A DNA stretch of 64,000 nt from Rhodococcus rhodnii (GCA_000720375.1 JOAA01000001.1:248001-312000); one strand, 5' to 3'; counted from the first letter of the stretch, positions 53,394 through 62,613 are shown. Translations and numbers: made by a program. Notes: generated from the sequence alone by a model not told the origin.

Positions 53394-56084
53394 CTAGTGA
53401 GCGGCGTCGTTCCAGGAGCGGCCGAAGCCGACGGAGACGTCCAGGGGGACATCCAGGTGGTAGGCGCTGCCCATGCCCTCGCGGACCAGGGCTTCGACGG
53501 TCTTGCGCTCGTCGGACACGACTTCGAGGACGAGTTCGTCGTGCACCTGCAGGAGCATCCGGGATTTCAGCCCGGCTTCCTTGAGCTTGGTGTGGACGTT
53601 GAGCATGGCGACCTTGATGATGTCGGCCGCGCTGCCCTGGATCGGTGCGTTGAGGGCCATTCGCTCGGCCATCTCGCGGCGCTGCCGGTTGTCGGAGTTG
53701 AGGTCCGGCAGGTAGCGGCGGCGGCCGAAGATCGTCTCGGTGTAGCCCTCGCGGCGTGCTTTGTCCACAACGGACGTGAGGTAGTCGCGGATTCCGCCGA
53801 ACCGCTCGAAATATTCCTCCATCAGGCCACGCGCTTCTTCGGTGGAGATCCGAAGTTGTTGCGAGAGGCCAAAGGCGGACAGGCCGTACGCCAGGCCGTA
53901 GTTCATCGCCTTGACCTTGGCCCGCTGCGAGCCGCTGACCTCGGTCGGCTCGACGGAGAACACGCGGGCGGCGGTCGCGGCGTGGAAGTCGAAGCCGGAG
54001 TTGAACGCGTCGACCAGGCCCTCGTCGTGCGAGAGGTGGGCCATGATGCGCATCTCGATCTGCGAGTAGTCCGCCGTCATCAGTTCGGAGTACCCCGCGC
54101 CCACGACGAACGCGTCCCGGATCCGGCGGCCTTCCTCCGTCCTGATCGGGATGTTCTGCAGGTTGGGCTCTTGGGACGACAGCCGGCCGGTGGCCGCGAT
54201 GGTCTGGTTGTACGTGGTGTGGATCCGGCCGTCGTCGGCGACGGACTTGATCAGGCCGTCCACAGTGGTCTTCAGGCGGGTCGCGTCCCGGTGTTCCAGC
54301 AGGTGCTGCAGGAACGGGTGCGCGGTCGTCTCGAACAGCGTGGTCAGTGCGTCCGCGTCGGTCGTGTAGCCGGTCTTGGTCTTCTTGGTCTTGGGCATCT
54401 GCAGTTCGTCGAACAGGACGACCTGCAGCTGCTTGGGCGAGCCGAGGTTGATCTCCTTGCCGATCACGCCGTACGCGTCCTGCGCCGCCTGCTTGACCCG
54501 GGCGGCGAAGTGGGCCTCGAGGGAGGCGAGGTGCTCCATGTCGATGCAGATGCCGATGCCCTCGATCTCGGCGAGGACCTGCAGCAGCGGCAGTTCCATC
54601 TCGGCCAGCAGCTTGGCGCCGCCGGTCGACTCGACCTCGGCGGCCAGTGCCTCGGCGAGCTCGGCGACGGCCCGGGCACGGACGACCTCGGTGGCGGCGA
54701 GCTTCTCGCTCTCGTCGGTCTCGTCGAACATGGACAGCTGCTGCTCGCCCTCGACCTCCTCGACGCGCAGCTCACGCTTCAGGTGCCGGAGTACGAGGTC
54801 GTCGAGGGAGAACGAGCGCTGGCCGGGGCGCACCAGGTAGGCGGCGAGCTCGGTGTCCATCACGAGGCCGCCGAGGGTCCAGCCGCGTTGGGTGAGGCCG
54901 TGCAGGGCCAGTTTGACGGCATGGGCGACCTTCGGGACCGCGGGGTCGGCGAGCCAGGCGGTCAGCGCGCGCTCATCCTCTTCACGCAACGCCGTCACGT
55001 CGATGAAGGTTCCGTCGCCGTCGACACCGGCGACTGTGATGGACAGAAGGTCGACGGCTCCGGGGCCGCCCGTGTGGCGAAACGCCAGGCCAGTGCGCTT
55101 GCCGGCGGGCGCGTGCGAAGCCAGCCAGGCACCGAGTCCGCCCTCATCTATGTTCGACGCCTTGACTTCGAAGCCTGATTCTGCTTCCGGCTCCGCCGCC
55201 TGCAGGCTCTGGAACAGCCGGTCGCGCAGGACACGGAACTCAAGCTCGTCGAACAGCCGGTGCACCGCGTCGCGGTCCCATGCCTGCGCGGCCAGGTCGG
55301 TCGGCTTGGCGGGCAGGTCGAGGTCGCGCACCAACTGGGTGAGCTCACGGTTGAGCACCACCGACGACACGTTGGCCCGCAGGTTGTCGCCGACCTTTCC
55401 TTTCACCTTGTCCACCTGGTCGATCAGGTTGTCCAGGGACCCGAACTCCTGGATCCATTTGGTGATCGTCTTCTCCCCCACACCGGGGATCTTCGGCAGG
55501 TTGTCCGAGGGGTCGCCGCGCAGCGCCGCGAAGTCCGGGTACTGCGCGGGCGTCAGGCCGTACTTCGCCTCGACGCTCTCCGGGGTGAACCGCGTCATCT
55601 CGGACACGCCACGCGACGGGTACAGCAGCGTGGTGTGCTCGGTGACGAGCTGGATCGCGTCGCGGTCACCGCTACAGATGATCACATCGAAATCGCCCTC
55701 GGCCTCCGCCTGGGTGGCCAGTGTGGCGATGATGTCGTCGGCCTCGTAGTTCTCCTTGGTCAGCATCGGGATCTTCAACGCGCTCAGCACGTCCTCGATC
55801 AGGCTGACCTGGCCTTTGAACTCGTCCGGCGTGGCGCTCCGGTTGGCCTTGTACTCGGTGTACTTCTCGCTGCGGAACGTCTTGCGGGACAGGTCGAACG
55901 CCACCGCGACATGCGTGGGCTTCTCGTCACGCAGCAGGTTGATCAGCATCGACGTGAAGCCGAAAACGGCATTCGTGTGCTGCCCTGTGCCGGTCTGGAA
56001 GTTCTCCTTCGGCAGGGCGTAGAAGGCTCGGTAGGCCATCGAGTGGCCATCTATCAGGAGGAGTCGATGCTGCTGGTCTGCCAC
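53394..56084 (-). CDS. polA: DNA polymerase I
   Basis: Gap-filling and Okazaki-fragment polymerase, also used in excision repair. 896 residues from GTG 56084. Residues 1-300: 5'-3' exonuclease (LLLIDGHSMAYRAFYALP, ICSGDRDAIQLV, PGVGEKTITKWIQEFG). Residues 330-480: a degenerate 3'-5' exonuclease fold, with HAVKLAL in place of the usual HNLKFD, so no proofreading. C-terminal polymerase: motif A DYSQIEMRI, O-helix region RAKVKAMNYGLAYGLSAFGL, motif C LQVHDELVLEV. The longer frame to 56108 would run over the -10 element. Promoter as in uvrB. Confidence 0.97.
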   Translation of the reverse strand: MADQQHRLLLIDGHSMAYRAFYALPKENFQTGTGQHTNAVFGFTSMLINLLRDEKPTHVAVAFDLSRKTFRSEKYTEYKANRSATPDEFKGQVSLIEDVLSALKIPMLTKENYEADDIIATLATQAEAEGDFDVIICSGDRDAIQLVTEHTTLLYPSRGVSEMTRFTPESVEAKYGLTPAQYPDFAALRGDPSDNLPKIPGVGEKTITKWIQEFGSLDNLIDQVDKVKGKVGDNLRANVSSVVLNRELTQLVRDLDLPAKPTDLAAQAWDRDAVHRLFDELEFRVLRDRLFQSLQAAEPEAESGFEVKASNIDEGGLGAWLASHAPAGKRTGLAFRHTGGPGAVDLLSITVAGVDGDGTFIDVTALREEDERALTAWLADPAVPKVAHAVKLALHGLTQRGWTLGGLVMDTELAAYLVRPGQRSFSLDDLVLRHLKRELRVEEVEGEQQLSMFDETDESEKLAATEVVRARAVAELAEALAAEVESTGGAKLLAEMELPLLQVLAEIEGIGICIDMEHLASLEAHFAARVKQAAQDAYGVIGKEINLGSPKQLQVVLFDELQMPKTKKTKTGYTTDADALTTLFETTAHPFLQHLLEHRDATRLKTTVDGLIKSVADDGRIHTTYNQTIAATGRLSSQEPNLQNIPIRTEEGRRIRDAFVVGAGYSELMTADYSQIEMRIMAHLSHDEGLVDAFNSGFDFHAATAARVFSVEPTEVSGSQRAKVKAMNYGLAYGLSAFGLSQQLRISTEEARGLMEEYFERFGGIRDYLTSVVDKARREGYTETIFGRRRYLPDLNSDNRQRREMAERMALNAPIQGSAADIIKVAMLNVHTKLKEAGLKSRMLLQVHDELVLEVVSDERKTVEALVREGMGSAYHLDVPLDVSVGFGRSWNDAAH

Positions 56085-56091
56085 GCGAGCG

Positions 56092-56114
56092 AGTCTAGGC
56101 CGACCCACCGACAG
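56092..56114 (-). promoter_or_regulatory. polA promoter with RecA_NDp/PafBC-type damage motif
   Basis: Read on the minus strand: CTGTCGGTG (56106-56114), 8-bp spacer, TAGACT -10 (56092-56097), 7 nt, then the GTG start. The same nine bases, spacer and leaderless spacing as uvrB; upstream CAAAA is also shared. Confidence 0.8.
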
Positions 56115-56180
56115 TTTTGAGTCGGCCTTGCATACCCTCTACTAGTTGCGTACAGAAACATTTGTGTGGAGGTTCCAGTC

Positions 56181-56570
56181 ATGGGGGAATTCGCTGACGA
56201 GCAGCTCAACGAGAAGATGGGCATCGAGATCATCGACTGGAACCCGGACCGGGTCGTCGCCACAATGCCCGTCAAGGGCAACTTGCAGCCGTACGGGCTG
56301 CTGCACGGCGGCGCGAACGCGGTGCTGGCCGAAGCGGCCGGCTCGACCTGTGCGGCGTTGAAGTCCGGCGGCAAGGTGACGGTCGGCCTGGAGCTCTCGT
56401 GCACCCATCACCGGGGCGTGCGGGAAGGCATGGTCACGGCCGTGGCCACCCCGTTGCACGTGGGCCGCAGCACGGTCACCGTGGAGATCGTGATCACCGA
56501 CGAATCCGACCGCCGCACCTGCACCGCCCGGCTGACCTGCATGGTGTTGCAGAACGCCCCGGGCGAGTGA
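56181..56570 (+). CDS. PaaI-type hotdog-fold thioesterase
   Basis: A 129-residue hotdog thioesterase that hydrolyses acyl- or aryl-CoA esters. Motif NLQPYGLLHGGANAVLAEAAGS near 32-53 (given as QPYGLLHGGANAVLAE) has the HGG turn and the conserved acidic residue; VGLELSCTHHRGVREGMV follows. ATG 56181 has GGAGG 8 bp upstream; the in-frame GTG 56166 overlaps that site. TTGCAT-N17-TACAGA (56128-56156) may be its promoter. Directly followed, without gap, by a LysR gene. Confidence 0.88.
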   Translation: MGEFADEQLNEKMGIEIIDWNPDRVVATMPVKGNLQPYGLLHGGANAVLAEAAGSTCAALKSGGKVTVGLELSCTHHRGVREGMVTAVATPLHVGRSTVTVEIVITDESDRRTCTARLTCMVLQNAPGE

Positions 56571-57509
56571 GTGGATCTCGACCTCGCCCAGGTCAGGGCC
56601 TTCGTCGTGACAGCCGACCAGCACCATTTCAGCCGGGCGGCCGAGGCGCTGTTCCTGACCCAGCAGGCGTTGTCCAAGCGGATCAAGCGGCTCGAGGAGT
56701 CGCTGAACACGCAGCTGTTCTCGCGGACCAACCGTGCGGTCGAGCTGACCGACGACGGCCGGAAGTTCCTGCCGCACGCCCGTGAGCTGATCCGGGTCGC
56801 GGACGCGGCCGTGGCGTCGCTCCGTGACCAGCCGCTGAAGCTCGATCTGATCGACTTCCGCCTCGCGCCCGGGTTCATCCTGCGCAAACTCGCCGAGCGG
56901 GACCCGAACCTGGTCGTCGAACGCAGCACGCGCCAAGGCCTGGTTTACGCCATCGAGCCGCTGCTGAACGGCGAGCTGGATGTCGCGTTCGGCTTCGTCG
57001 ACGGCATCGGCAGGCCGTTGCCGGACGAACTCGATCACCGCCTGGTCCGGCTGGAGCCGATCCTCGCCCTGCTCCCGCCGGAGCACGAACTCGCCGGTCA
57101 GGACGCGATCCGGATCGAGGACCTGGCAGCGGAGGGGCTCTGGCTGCCGTCCCGCAAAGGCCCGACCGAGTGGCGCGCGTACATCGAGCAACTCGGCCAG
57201 AACCTCGGACTGCGGATCGACGACAGCGGAATCAGCTACGACCTCAGGCATACCCTGGAACAGGCCCGGTACGGCAAACCCCGCGTCACGCTGGTGGGAG
57301 CCGACATGGACCTGCCGAGGGATCTGAACCTGGTTGTGTTGCCGTTCAAGCCTTTGCCGTTGTTCCCGTGGTCGATCGTGTGGCACAAGCAGAACAAGCG
57401 ACCAGCCCTCCGCGAGCTGCTTGCCTTGGCTGGCAAGACAAGCCGTGCGGAAGGCTGGTGTGATCACGACCCCGAGACGTCCTGGGTGCCTCAGGGAATC
57501 GGCACGTAG
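56571..57509 (+). CDS. LysR-family transcriptional regulator
   Basis: A 312-residue LysR regulator. N-terminal wHTH LDLAQVRAFVVTADQHHFSRA then LTQQALSKRIKRLEESL, residues 2-60; effector-binding periplasmic-protein-like fold from about 90 (LDLIDFRLAPGFILRKLAER, AFGFVDGIGRP). GTG 56571 abuts the thioesterase stop, so the two are co-translated, unusual for a LysR gene, which is normally divergent from its target. Overlaps the SnoaL gene tail-to-tail by 19 bp. Confidence 0.9.
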   Translation: MDLDLAQVRAFVVTADQHHFSRAAEALFLTQQALSKRIKRLEESLNTQLFSRTNRAVELTDDGRKFLPHARELIRVADAAVASLRDQPLKLDLIDFRLAPGFILRKLAERDPNLVVERSTRQGLVYAIEPLLNGELDVAFGFVDGIGRPLPDELDHRLVRLEPILALLPPEHELAGQDAIRIEDLAAEGLWLPSRKGPTEWRAYIEQLGQNLGLRIDDSGISYDLRHTLEQARYGKPRVTLVGADMDLPRDLNLVVLPFKPLPLFPWSIVWHKQNKRPALRELLALAGKTSRAEGWCDHDPETSWVPQGIGT

Positions 57510-58378
57510 CGGGTGTTCTGGAAGGACTCCTGAGTCCATTTGCCGTCCCGCTTGACCAGGACGTTGGTATTGCGGGAAACGGAATCCGGACGGCACTCGG
57601 TGCTCGGCGGAACCAGCTGGCAGCCGGTCCGCACCACGACAGCGAGGTCACGGCCGACGTATCGGATGTGCTCGCCGAGCGTCTCCAAACGCGTTGTGTC
57701 GATGAAGTTGTCGAAGTAGAACTGCATCCGCTCGGCGATCCCCTTGCGGGTACGCAGGTGATCGGCGTTGAACGTGACGAGATCGGCGTCCTTGCTGAAG
57801 GTCGACGCGAACTTCACGCCGTCCTCCTCGTACCACGCGTCTTCCTGGCGCTGCCGGATCTGTTCGATCGAGCCGGTGTAGCCCTTGGGTTCCGGGACCG
57901 GCACGACACCGGGCGGGAGCGGCTCGACCCTGGTGTTCTGGAACGACTCCTGCAACCACTTACCGTCCCGTTTGGACAGAACGTTCGTGTTGCGGGACAG
58001 CGATCCGTCACGACAATCGGTCGTCTCGACAATGCACGTGGTGCGCACGATGACGACCAAATCCCGGCGGGCGTAACGGAGGTGCTCGTCCACCAATTTC
58101 AACCGCGAAGTGGGAATGTAGTTGTCGAAGTAGTACTGCATTCCCTCGGCAATCCCTTTCCTGGTGGAAAGGTGCTCGCCGTTGAACGTGACCATGTCCG
58201 CGTCCTTGTGGAATGTGGCCGCGAACTTGGCCCCGTCCTCCTCGTACCACGCGTCGTACTGCTGCTTGAGAATCCGCTCGAATTCGGCCTTGTCGCCCCC
58301 AGAAGCGTTGGCCGAACTACCAATCCCCAGTGCGATGACCATTGTGCCGACCAGTGCGGCGACTTTTCTCCCCGTCAT
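57491..58378 (-). CDS. Exported protein with two tandem SnoaL/DUF4440-like domains
   Basis: A 295-residue protein with signal peptide (MTGRKVAALVGTMVIALGIG, cleaved near SSANASGG). Two homologous NTF2-fold repeats of about 125 residues follow: QQYDAWYEEDGAKFAATFHK and RQEDAWYEEDGVKFASTFSK open them; RTTCIVETTDC and RTGCQLVPPSTEC hold a pair of cysteines in each; KRDGKWLQESFQNTR and KRDGKWTQESFQNTR close them. The internal duplication is clear. Function unknown; a secreted lipid, polyketide or toxin-binding role is conceivable. Confidence 0.8.
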   Translation of the reverse strand: MTGRKVAALVGTMVIALGIGSSANASGGDKAEFERILKQQYDAWYEEDGAKFAATFHKDADMVTFNGEHLSTRKGIAEGMQYYFDNYIPTSRLKLVDEHLRYARRDLVVIVRTTCIVETTDCRDGSLSRNTNVLSKRDGKWLQESFQNTRVEPLPPGVVPVPEPKGYTGSIEQIRQRQEDAWYEEDGVKFASTFSKDADLVTFNADHLRTRKGIAERMQFYFDNFIDTTRLETLGEHIRYVGRDLAVVVRTGCQLVPPSTECRPDSVSRNTNVLVKRDGKWTQESFQNTRYVPIP

Positions 58379-58437
58379 GCTGCCACGTTAGGGAGTAGGT
58401 CGCCGCGAATACGTCCCCCAGGAGTTGTGATCGCGAA

Positions 58438-59199
58438 TCAACCCTGGATGTACTGCTGGAACCAGCGCGTGAACTCGGCGTCGACGCGCTTGGCGTCGTC
58501 CGCCACGACCTCGTGCTGCATCCCTGGGATCGTCACGAGCTCCGAACCCGCGATCTCCTTGTGCCCCAACGCAGCGGGCTCACGAATCGCGATGTCGTCG
58601 TCGGATCCGACAACCATCAGCAGCGGCACGGTGATCTCGTCCGCGCGACGCACGAAGTCGTAGTACTCGGCGACCTCGCGCGACTCCGCCGACCAGTTGT
58701 ACGTGATCTCGAAGCGCCGCTCGTTGGCCGCGACCAGCGGCGTCAACTGTGTCACCGGGCTGACGACCGCACCAGCCGCGATCGAAACCTCGCCCCTGGC
58801 AATGACTTCGAGCGCCACCATGGAGCCGGCGGAGCCGCCTGCCACGTACACCGGTCCGTCCGAAATGGACAACTGGGTGCGCAGGTCCGCGACCGCGGCA
58901 GGGAATTCGTCGGCCGCTTGCTTGGTGATCGGACCGAACACGTTGAGCACCGCGTCCTGTGCCGCCAGCGCGAAGAACTCCTCGTCACCGCCCGGCAGAG
59001 CCCGCCGCCCGGACATCGGCAGACCGAAGTACACGCGCCACGCGGGCAAATCGTTCATCGGCAACGCTTCGGCCATAGCGACCTCGGTCCGAGGCTCGTC
59101 CATCAGGTGCCACGTGGCCACGAGCGGAGCGGGTCCATCGACGCCTGCCGGCTCGAGAGCCACAAACGGAACGCCCGCCGCGATACCGGTGATAGTCAT
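58438..59199 (-). CDS. Alpha/beta hydrolase
   Basis: A 253-residue hydrolase. Nucleophile elbow VAGGSAGSMVAL near 120 (GxSxG), acid in MVVGSDDDIA near 198, His in PGMQHEVV near 228. N-terminal LVATWHLMDEPRTEVAMAEAL carries the oxyanion strand. No signal peptide. Substrate unknown. GGAGAC lies upstream of ATG 59199. Its upstream neighbour on the same strand is livF, separated by a 40-bp palindrome that probably ends the liv transcript. Confidence 0.85.
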   Translation of the reverse strand: MTITGIAAGVPFVALEPAGVDGPAPLVATWHLMDEPRTEVAMAEALPMNDLPAWRVYFGLPMSGRRALPGGDEEFFALAAQDAVLNVFGPITKQAADEFPAAVADLRTQLSISDGPVYVAGGSAGSMVALEVIARGEVSIAAGAVVSPVTQLTPLVAANERRFEITYNWSAESREVAEYYDFVRRADEITVPLLMVVGSDDDIAIREPAALGHKEIAGSELVTIPGMQHEVVADDAKRVDAEFTRWFQQYIQG

Positions 59200-59279
59200 T
59201 TCGTCTCCCTGTTTTCGGCTGATGCGTATAGCAAACAGCCTGGTCAGGGGGTACGTCCAACAGCCGTGAAGGCGTTGAG

Positions 59280-59319
59280 CACAACCGGCGGTTGTGATCG
59301 ATCACAACCGCCGGTTGTG
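59280..59319 (-). terminator. 40-bp perfect palindrome after livF
   Basis: A perfect 40-bp palindrome centred between 59299 and 59300, 6 bp after the livF stop. Each half itself contains CACAACC-GGC-GGTTGTG, so the CACAACC word is present four times in alternating direction. As RNA it gives an 18-bp stem with a 4-nt loop; no U tract follows. Most likely the liv operon terminator; a regulator site for the hydrolase gene is the alternative. Confidence 0.75.
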
Positions 59320-59324
59320 ATCGG

Positions 59325-60041
59325 CTATCCCTCGCCGAGGTAGGCGGCCCGCACCCGCTGGTCGGCCAGCAGGTCGATACCGGGTCCCTCCAACGTGGTG
59401 GAACCGAGGTCGATCACGTAGCCGCGGTCCGACAACGCCAAGGCAGCCAACGCGTTCTGCTCGACCAGGAGGATGGTCGTGCCCTGCGACTGCAGTTCCT
59501 TGATGGTGTCGAAGATCCGCTGGGTCATGATCGGCGACAGACCCATCGACGGCTCGTCGAGCATCAGCAGCTTCGGCTTGGACATCATCGCCCGGCCGAT
59601 CGCCAGCATCTGCTGCTCACCACCGGAGAACAGGCCTGCCTTGTTGTGCCGCCGCTCGCCGAGCACCGGGAACAGCTCGTACACGCGCCGCATGTCCGAC
59701 TGGATACCGGCCTCGTCGTTGCGCACGTAGGCACCGAGCTGCAGGTTCTCCTCGACCGTCATCCGGCCGAAGAGCCTGCGGCCCTCCGGGCTGTGCGCGA
59801 TTCCGCTGGCCAGGATCTCGTGCGCGGCCTTGCGGTGGATCGGCTCGCCGCGGAACAGGATCTCGCCACGGGTCGGGCGCAGCAGACCGGAAATGGTCCG
59901 CAGCGTCGTGGTCTTGCCGGCGCCGTTGGCCCCGATGAGGCTGACGACCTGGCCCTCGTCCACGGAGAACGACACGTCACGGACGGCTTCGATGGCGCCG
60001 TAGGCGACGCTGAGGTTGCGAACCTCCAGCAACGGACTCAC
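59325..60041 (-). CDS. livF: Branched-chain amino-acid ABC transporter ATP-binding protein LivF
   Basis: A 238-residue ATPase of the HAAT importer family. Walker A GANGAGKTTTLR near 37-48, signature FSGGEQQMLAIGRAMM near 137, Walker B LLMLDEPSMGLSP near 160, switch His-like region ILLVEQNALAAL. GTG 60041 overlaps the livG stop by 4 bases; a longer arginine-rich frame to 60218 is spurious. Last gene of livKHMGF. Confidence 0.93.
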   Translation of the reverse strand: MSPLLEVRNLSVAYGAIEAVRDVSFSVDEGQVVSLIGANGAGKTTTLRTISGLLRPTRGEILFRGEPIHRKAAHEILASGIAHSPEGRRLFGRMTVEENLQLGAYVRNDEAGIQSDMRRVYELFPVLGERRHNKAGLFSGGEQQMLAIGRAMMSKPKLLMLDEPSMGLSPIMTQRIFDTIKELQSQGTTILLVEQNALAALALSDRGYVIDLGSTTLEGPGIDLLADQRVRAAYLGEG

Positions 60042-60871
60042 TGGTTCACTCCCTTGTCGTGCCCGCCGAGCAACTCGGCCGCGTGTTGCACCTCGGCCTG
60101 CACTTCCTCCGGCGGCTTGCCCAGGTACGCCTCGATCACGTGCGGGTCGGCCCGCACGACCTCGGGCGGCCCTTCGACCAGCAGCTTGCCCTGCACCAGC
60201 ACGGACACGTGGTCGCACAGGCCGAAGATGAACTTCGTGTCGTGCTCGATCACCACGACCGAGATGCCCAGGTCACGGATCTTGAAGATCAGCTGCCTGG
60301 TCGCCTCGGTCTCCTGCGGGTTCATACCCGCCGTCGGCTCGTCGAGCAGCAGCACCTGCGGGTCGGTCGCCAGCGCGCGGGCGATCTCCAGCCGCCGCTG
60401 GTCACCGTAGGGCAAGTTGCGGGCGAGCTCGTCACCTGTGCGTCCGATGCCCGCGAAGTCCAGCAGCTCCTGCGCCCGCTTGCGCGCGTCGGCCTCGCCC
60501 TTGCGGAACCTCGGGCCACGGAAGATCGTGGCGATCGGGCCCTGCTTCATCCTGGCGTGCCTGCCGACCATGACGTTCTCGATCGCGGTCATGTTCGGAA
60601 ACAGCCGGATGTTCTGGAACGTCCGGGCGATGCCCGAGATCGTCACGGCGGCCGGGTCGCTCGGCAACTGCCTGCCGTCCAGCAGCACCTGCCCCTTGGT
60701 CGGGGTGTACAGGCCGGTCAGGCAGTTGAAGAACGTGGTCTTGCCCGCGCCGTTCGGGCCGATCAGCCCGACGATCTGGCCGCGGTCGAGGGTCAGCGAC
60801 ACCTCCGACAGCGCGGTCAGGCCGCCGAAGATCATCGTGACGTCCTGTGCCCTGAGAATGGGAGCGGTCAT
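60038..60871 (-). CDS. livG: Branched-chain amino-acid ABC transporter ATP-binding protein LivG
   Basis: A 277-residue ATPase. Walker A GPNGAGKTTFFN near 36-47; signature NLPYGDQRRLEIARAL near 155, the LivG-type variant of LSGGQ; Walker B VLLLDEPTAGMNPQE near 178; switch VVVIEHDTKFIFGLCD. A C-terminal extension of about 30 residues follows the LivG ending EAYLGKPP. ATGA overlap with livM shows translational coupling. Confidence 0.93.
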   Translation of the reverse strand: MTAPILRAQDVTMIFGGLTALSEVSLTLDRGQIVGLIGPNGAGKTTFFNCLTGLYTPTKGQVLLDGRQLPSDPAAVTISGIARTFQNIRLFPNMTAIENVMVGRHARMKQGPIATIFRGPRFRKGEADARKRAQELLDFAGIGRTGDELARNLPYGDQRRLEIARALATDPQVLLLDEPTAGMNPQETEATRQLIFKIRDLGISVVVIEHDTKFIFGLCDHVSVLVQGKLLVEGPPEVVRADPHVIEAYLGKPPEEVQAEVQHAAELLGGHDKGVNQ

Positions 60872-62613
60872 CGCGCCGGTACCTCCTGCGGCTTGGGCTG
60901 CTCGGGTTCCTCACCCGGTGGTGCCCCTTCATCGAGGGCATGGCCCTCGGCGTCCTCACCGGCCAGCTCCGCCCGGCGGTGCCGGTCGGGGATCAGGCCC
61001 TGCGGCCGGAACCGCATGATCAGGATCAGCGCGAGACCGAACAGCAGCAAGCGGTAGTCCGAGAACGCCCGCAGCTTCTCAGGCAGCACGAACAGCAGTG
61101 ACGCACCGAGCACGGCACCCGGGATCGAGCCCATGCCACCGAGGATGACCGCCGCGAGCAGCGTCACCGACTCCATGAACAGGAAGCTCTCGTAGCCGAC
61201 CGTGCTGGTCTTGTGCGCGAACACCGCACCGGCGATACCGGCGAGGATAGCGCCGCAGAGGAACGCGAGGATCTTGGCCTTGCCGGTCTTGATGCCCATC
61301 GCACGGGCCGCGTCCTCGTCCTCCCTGATGGCGATCCACGCCCGGCCCATCCGGCTGTTCTTCAGGTTGGCGAACACGGCCATGACCGCGCCGATCAGCA
61401 GGATGATCAGGAAGTAGTACAGCACGCCGGACGGCAGCTGCACGCCGAACAGGGAGATGGACTCGTTGTACGCGGTGCCGTCGAACCACTGCAGCGGCGG
61501 GATGTTCGGGATCGCGTTCGACCCACCGGTCAGCCCGCCGATGTTGTTGCGCGCGGCGATCTGGAAGATCTCACCGAACGCCAGCGTCACGATGGCCAGG
61601 TAGTCACCGCGCACCCGCAGCGTCGGCGAACCGACGATCGCGCCGAAGATGCCCGCGATGGCCGCGGAGATGATCACCACGAGGTAGAACGGCAGGTGGA
61701 TGCCCAACGAGGACGCGGCGGCGCCGGACAGGTTCGCCGCGACGAACGCGCCGATGCCCAGGAACGCCACGTACCCGAGGTCCAGCAGGCCAGCGAGGCC
61801 GACCACGATGTTGAGGCCGATCGCGGTCGCGGCGTAGACACCGATGTTGGCCGCGACCGTCATCCAGTACTCCGTACCGGCGTCGGTGAACGGCAACAGG
61901 AACGCGCACAGCAGCAACACGATGACGCTGAACGCGCGGTGCTGCTCGGACAGCCTGGAAATCCACTTCAGAATGCCGAGCCCCGCGGCGGCGGCGATCA
62001 ACGCACCACCGAACCCGAGGAACGACAAGAAGATCGGGCCCGAGTACGGGTTGGCCGCGCCACCCTGACCACCGGCGGTCAGCGTGAGCGACACGAGGTA
62101 GAGCAGGACGCCGAACGAGACCAGCAGACCGAGGTAGGCCACCGGAAGCGGCAGCTTCGTGTTCCACTGCGGGACTTCCTCAAGCGGCTGGCCGATCGTG
62201 CTCAGCACCAGCAGGACACCGGCGACGAGCGTGGCGACGCTACCGAACGCCGAACTGCCGTCCGCGGCCGTGACAGCGCCGAGGCCGCCGCCTTCGGCCG
62301 AGATGAAGATGAAGTGCACGAGGCCGATCACGAAGATGCCGACACCGAGTCCACGAAGGATACGACGCTGCCCTGGCACCTTGATCACCGCGCACAGCAC
62401 CGCGACGATGCCGACGAGCAGCAGCTCCCACCGGAAGCCGGTCAGCTCGAAGGGAGCGTCGAAGAACTGCAGCGTCGCCTTGTCCGGCCACGGTCCCTTG
62501 TTGAGCACGAACGTGGCCCAGGGAAGCAGCGCACCGACAATCGCGAGCACGGCGCCGACGATGCCCAGCACACGGGCGATCGACGGGCTCAAGAAAGACT
62601 TCGTCTCGGTCAT
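60868..62613 (-). CDS. livM: Branched-chain amino-acid ABC transporter permease LivM with extra N-terminal membrane domain
   Basis: At 581 residues it is much longer than the 300-400 usual for LivM. The permease core starts near residue 250 (TVAANIGVYAATAIGLNIVVG, DLGYVAFLGIGAFVAANLSG) and ends near 550; its docking loop is RAWIAIREDEDAARAMGIKTG near 445. The first 225 residues hold about six or seven extra helices not part of the LivM fold. The C-terminal 35 residues are acidic and proline-rich. Coupled by 4-base overlaps to livH and livG. Confidence 0.9.
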   Translation of the reverse strand: MTETKSFLSPSIARVLGIVGAVLAIVGALLPWATFVLNKGPWPDKATLQFFDAPFELTGFRWELLLVGIVAVLCAVIKVPGQRRILRGLGVGIFVIGLVHFIFISAEGGGLGAVTAADGSSAFGSVATLVAGVLLVLSTIGQPLEEVPQWNTKLPLPVAYLGLLVSFGVLLYLVSLTLTAGGQGGAANPYSGPIFLSFLGFGGALIAAAAGLGILKWISRLSEQHRAFSVIVLLLCAFLLPFTDAGTEYWMTVAANIGVYAATAIGLNIVVGLAGLLDLGYVAFLGIGAFVAANLSGAAASSLGIHLPFYLVVIISAAIAGIFGAIVGSPTLRVRGDYLAIVTLAFGEIFQIAARNNIGGLTGGSNAIPNIPPLQWFDGTAYNESISLFGVQLPSGVLYYFLIILLIGAVMAVFANLKNSRMGRAWIAIREDEDAARAMGIKTGKAKILAFLCGAILAGIAGAVFAHKTSTVGYESFLFMESVTLLAAVILGGMGSIPGAVLGASLLFVLPEKLRAFSDYRLLLFGLALILIMRFRPQGLIPDRHRRAELAGEDAEGHALDEGAPPGEEPEQPKPQEVPAR

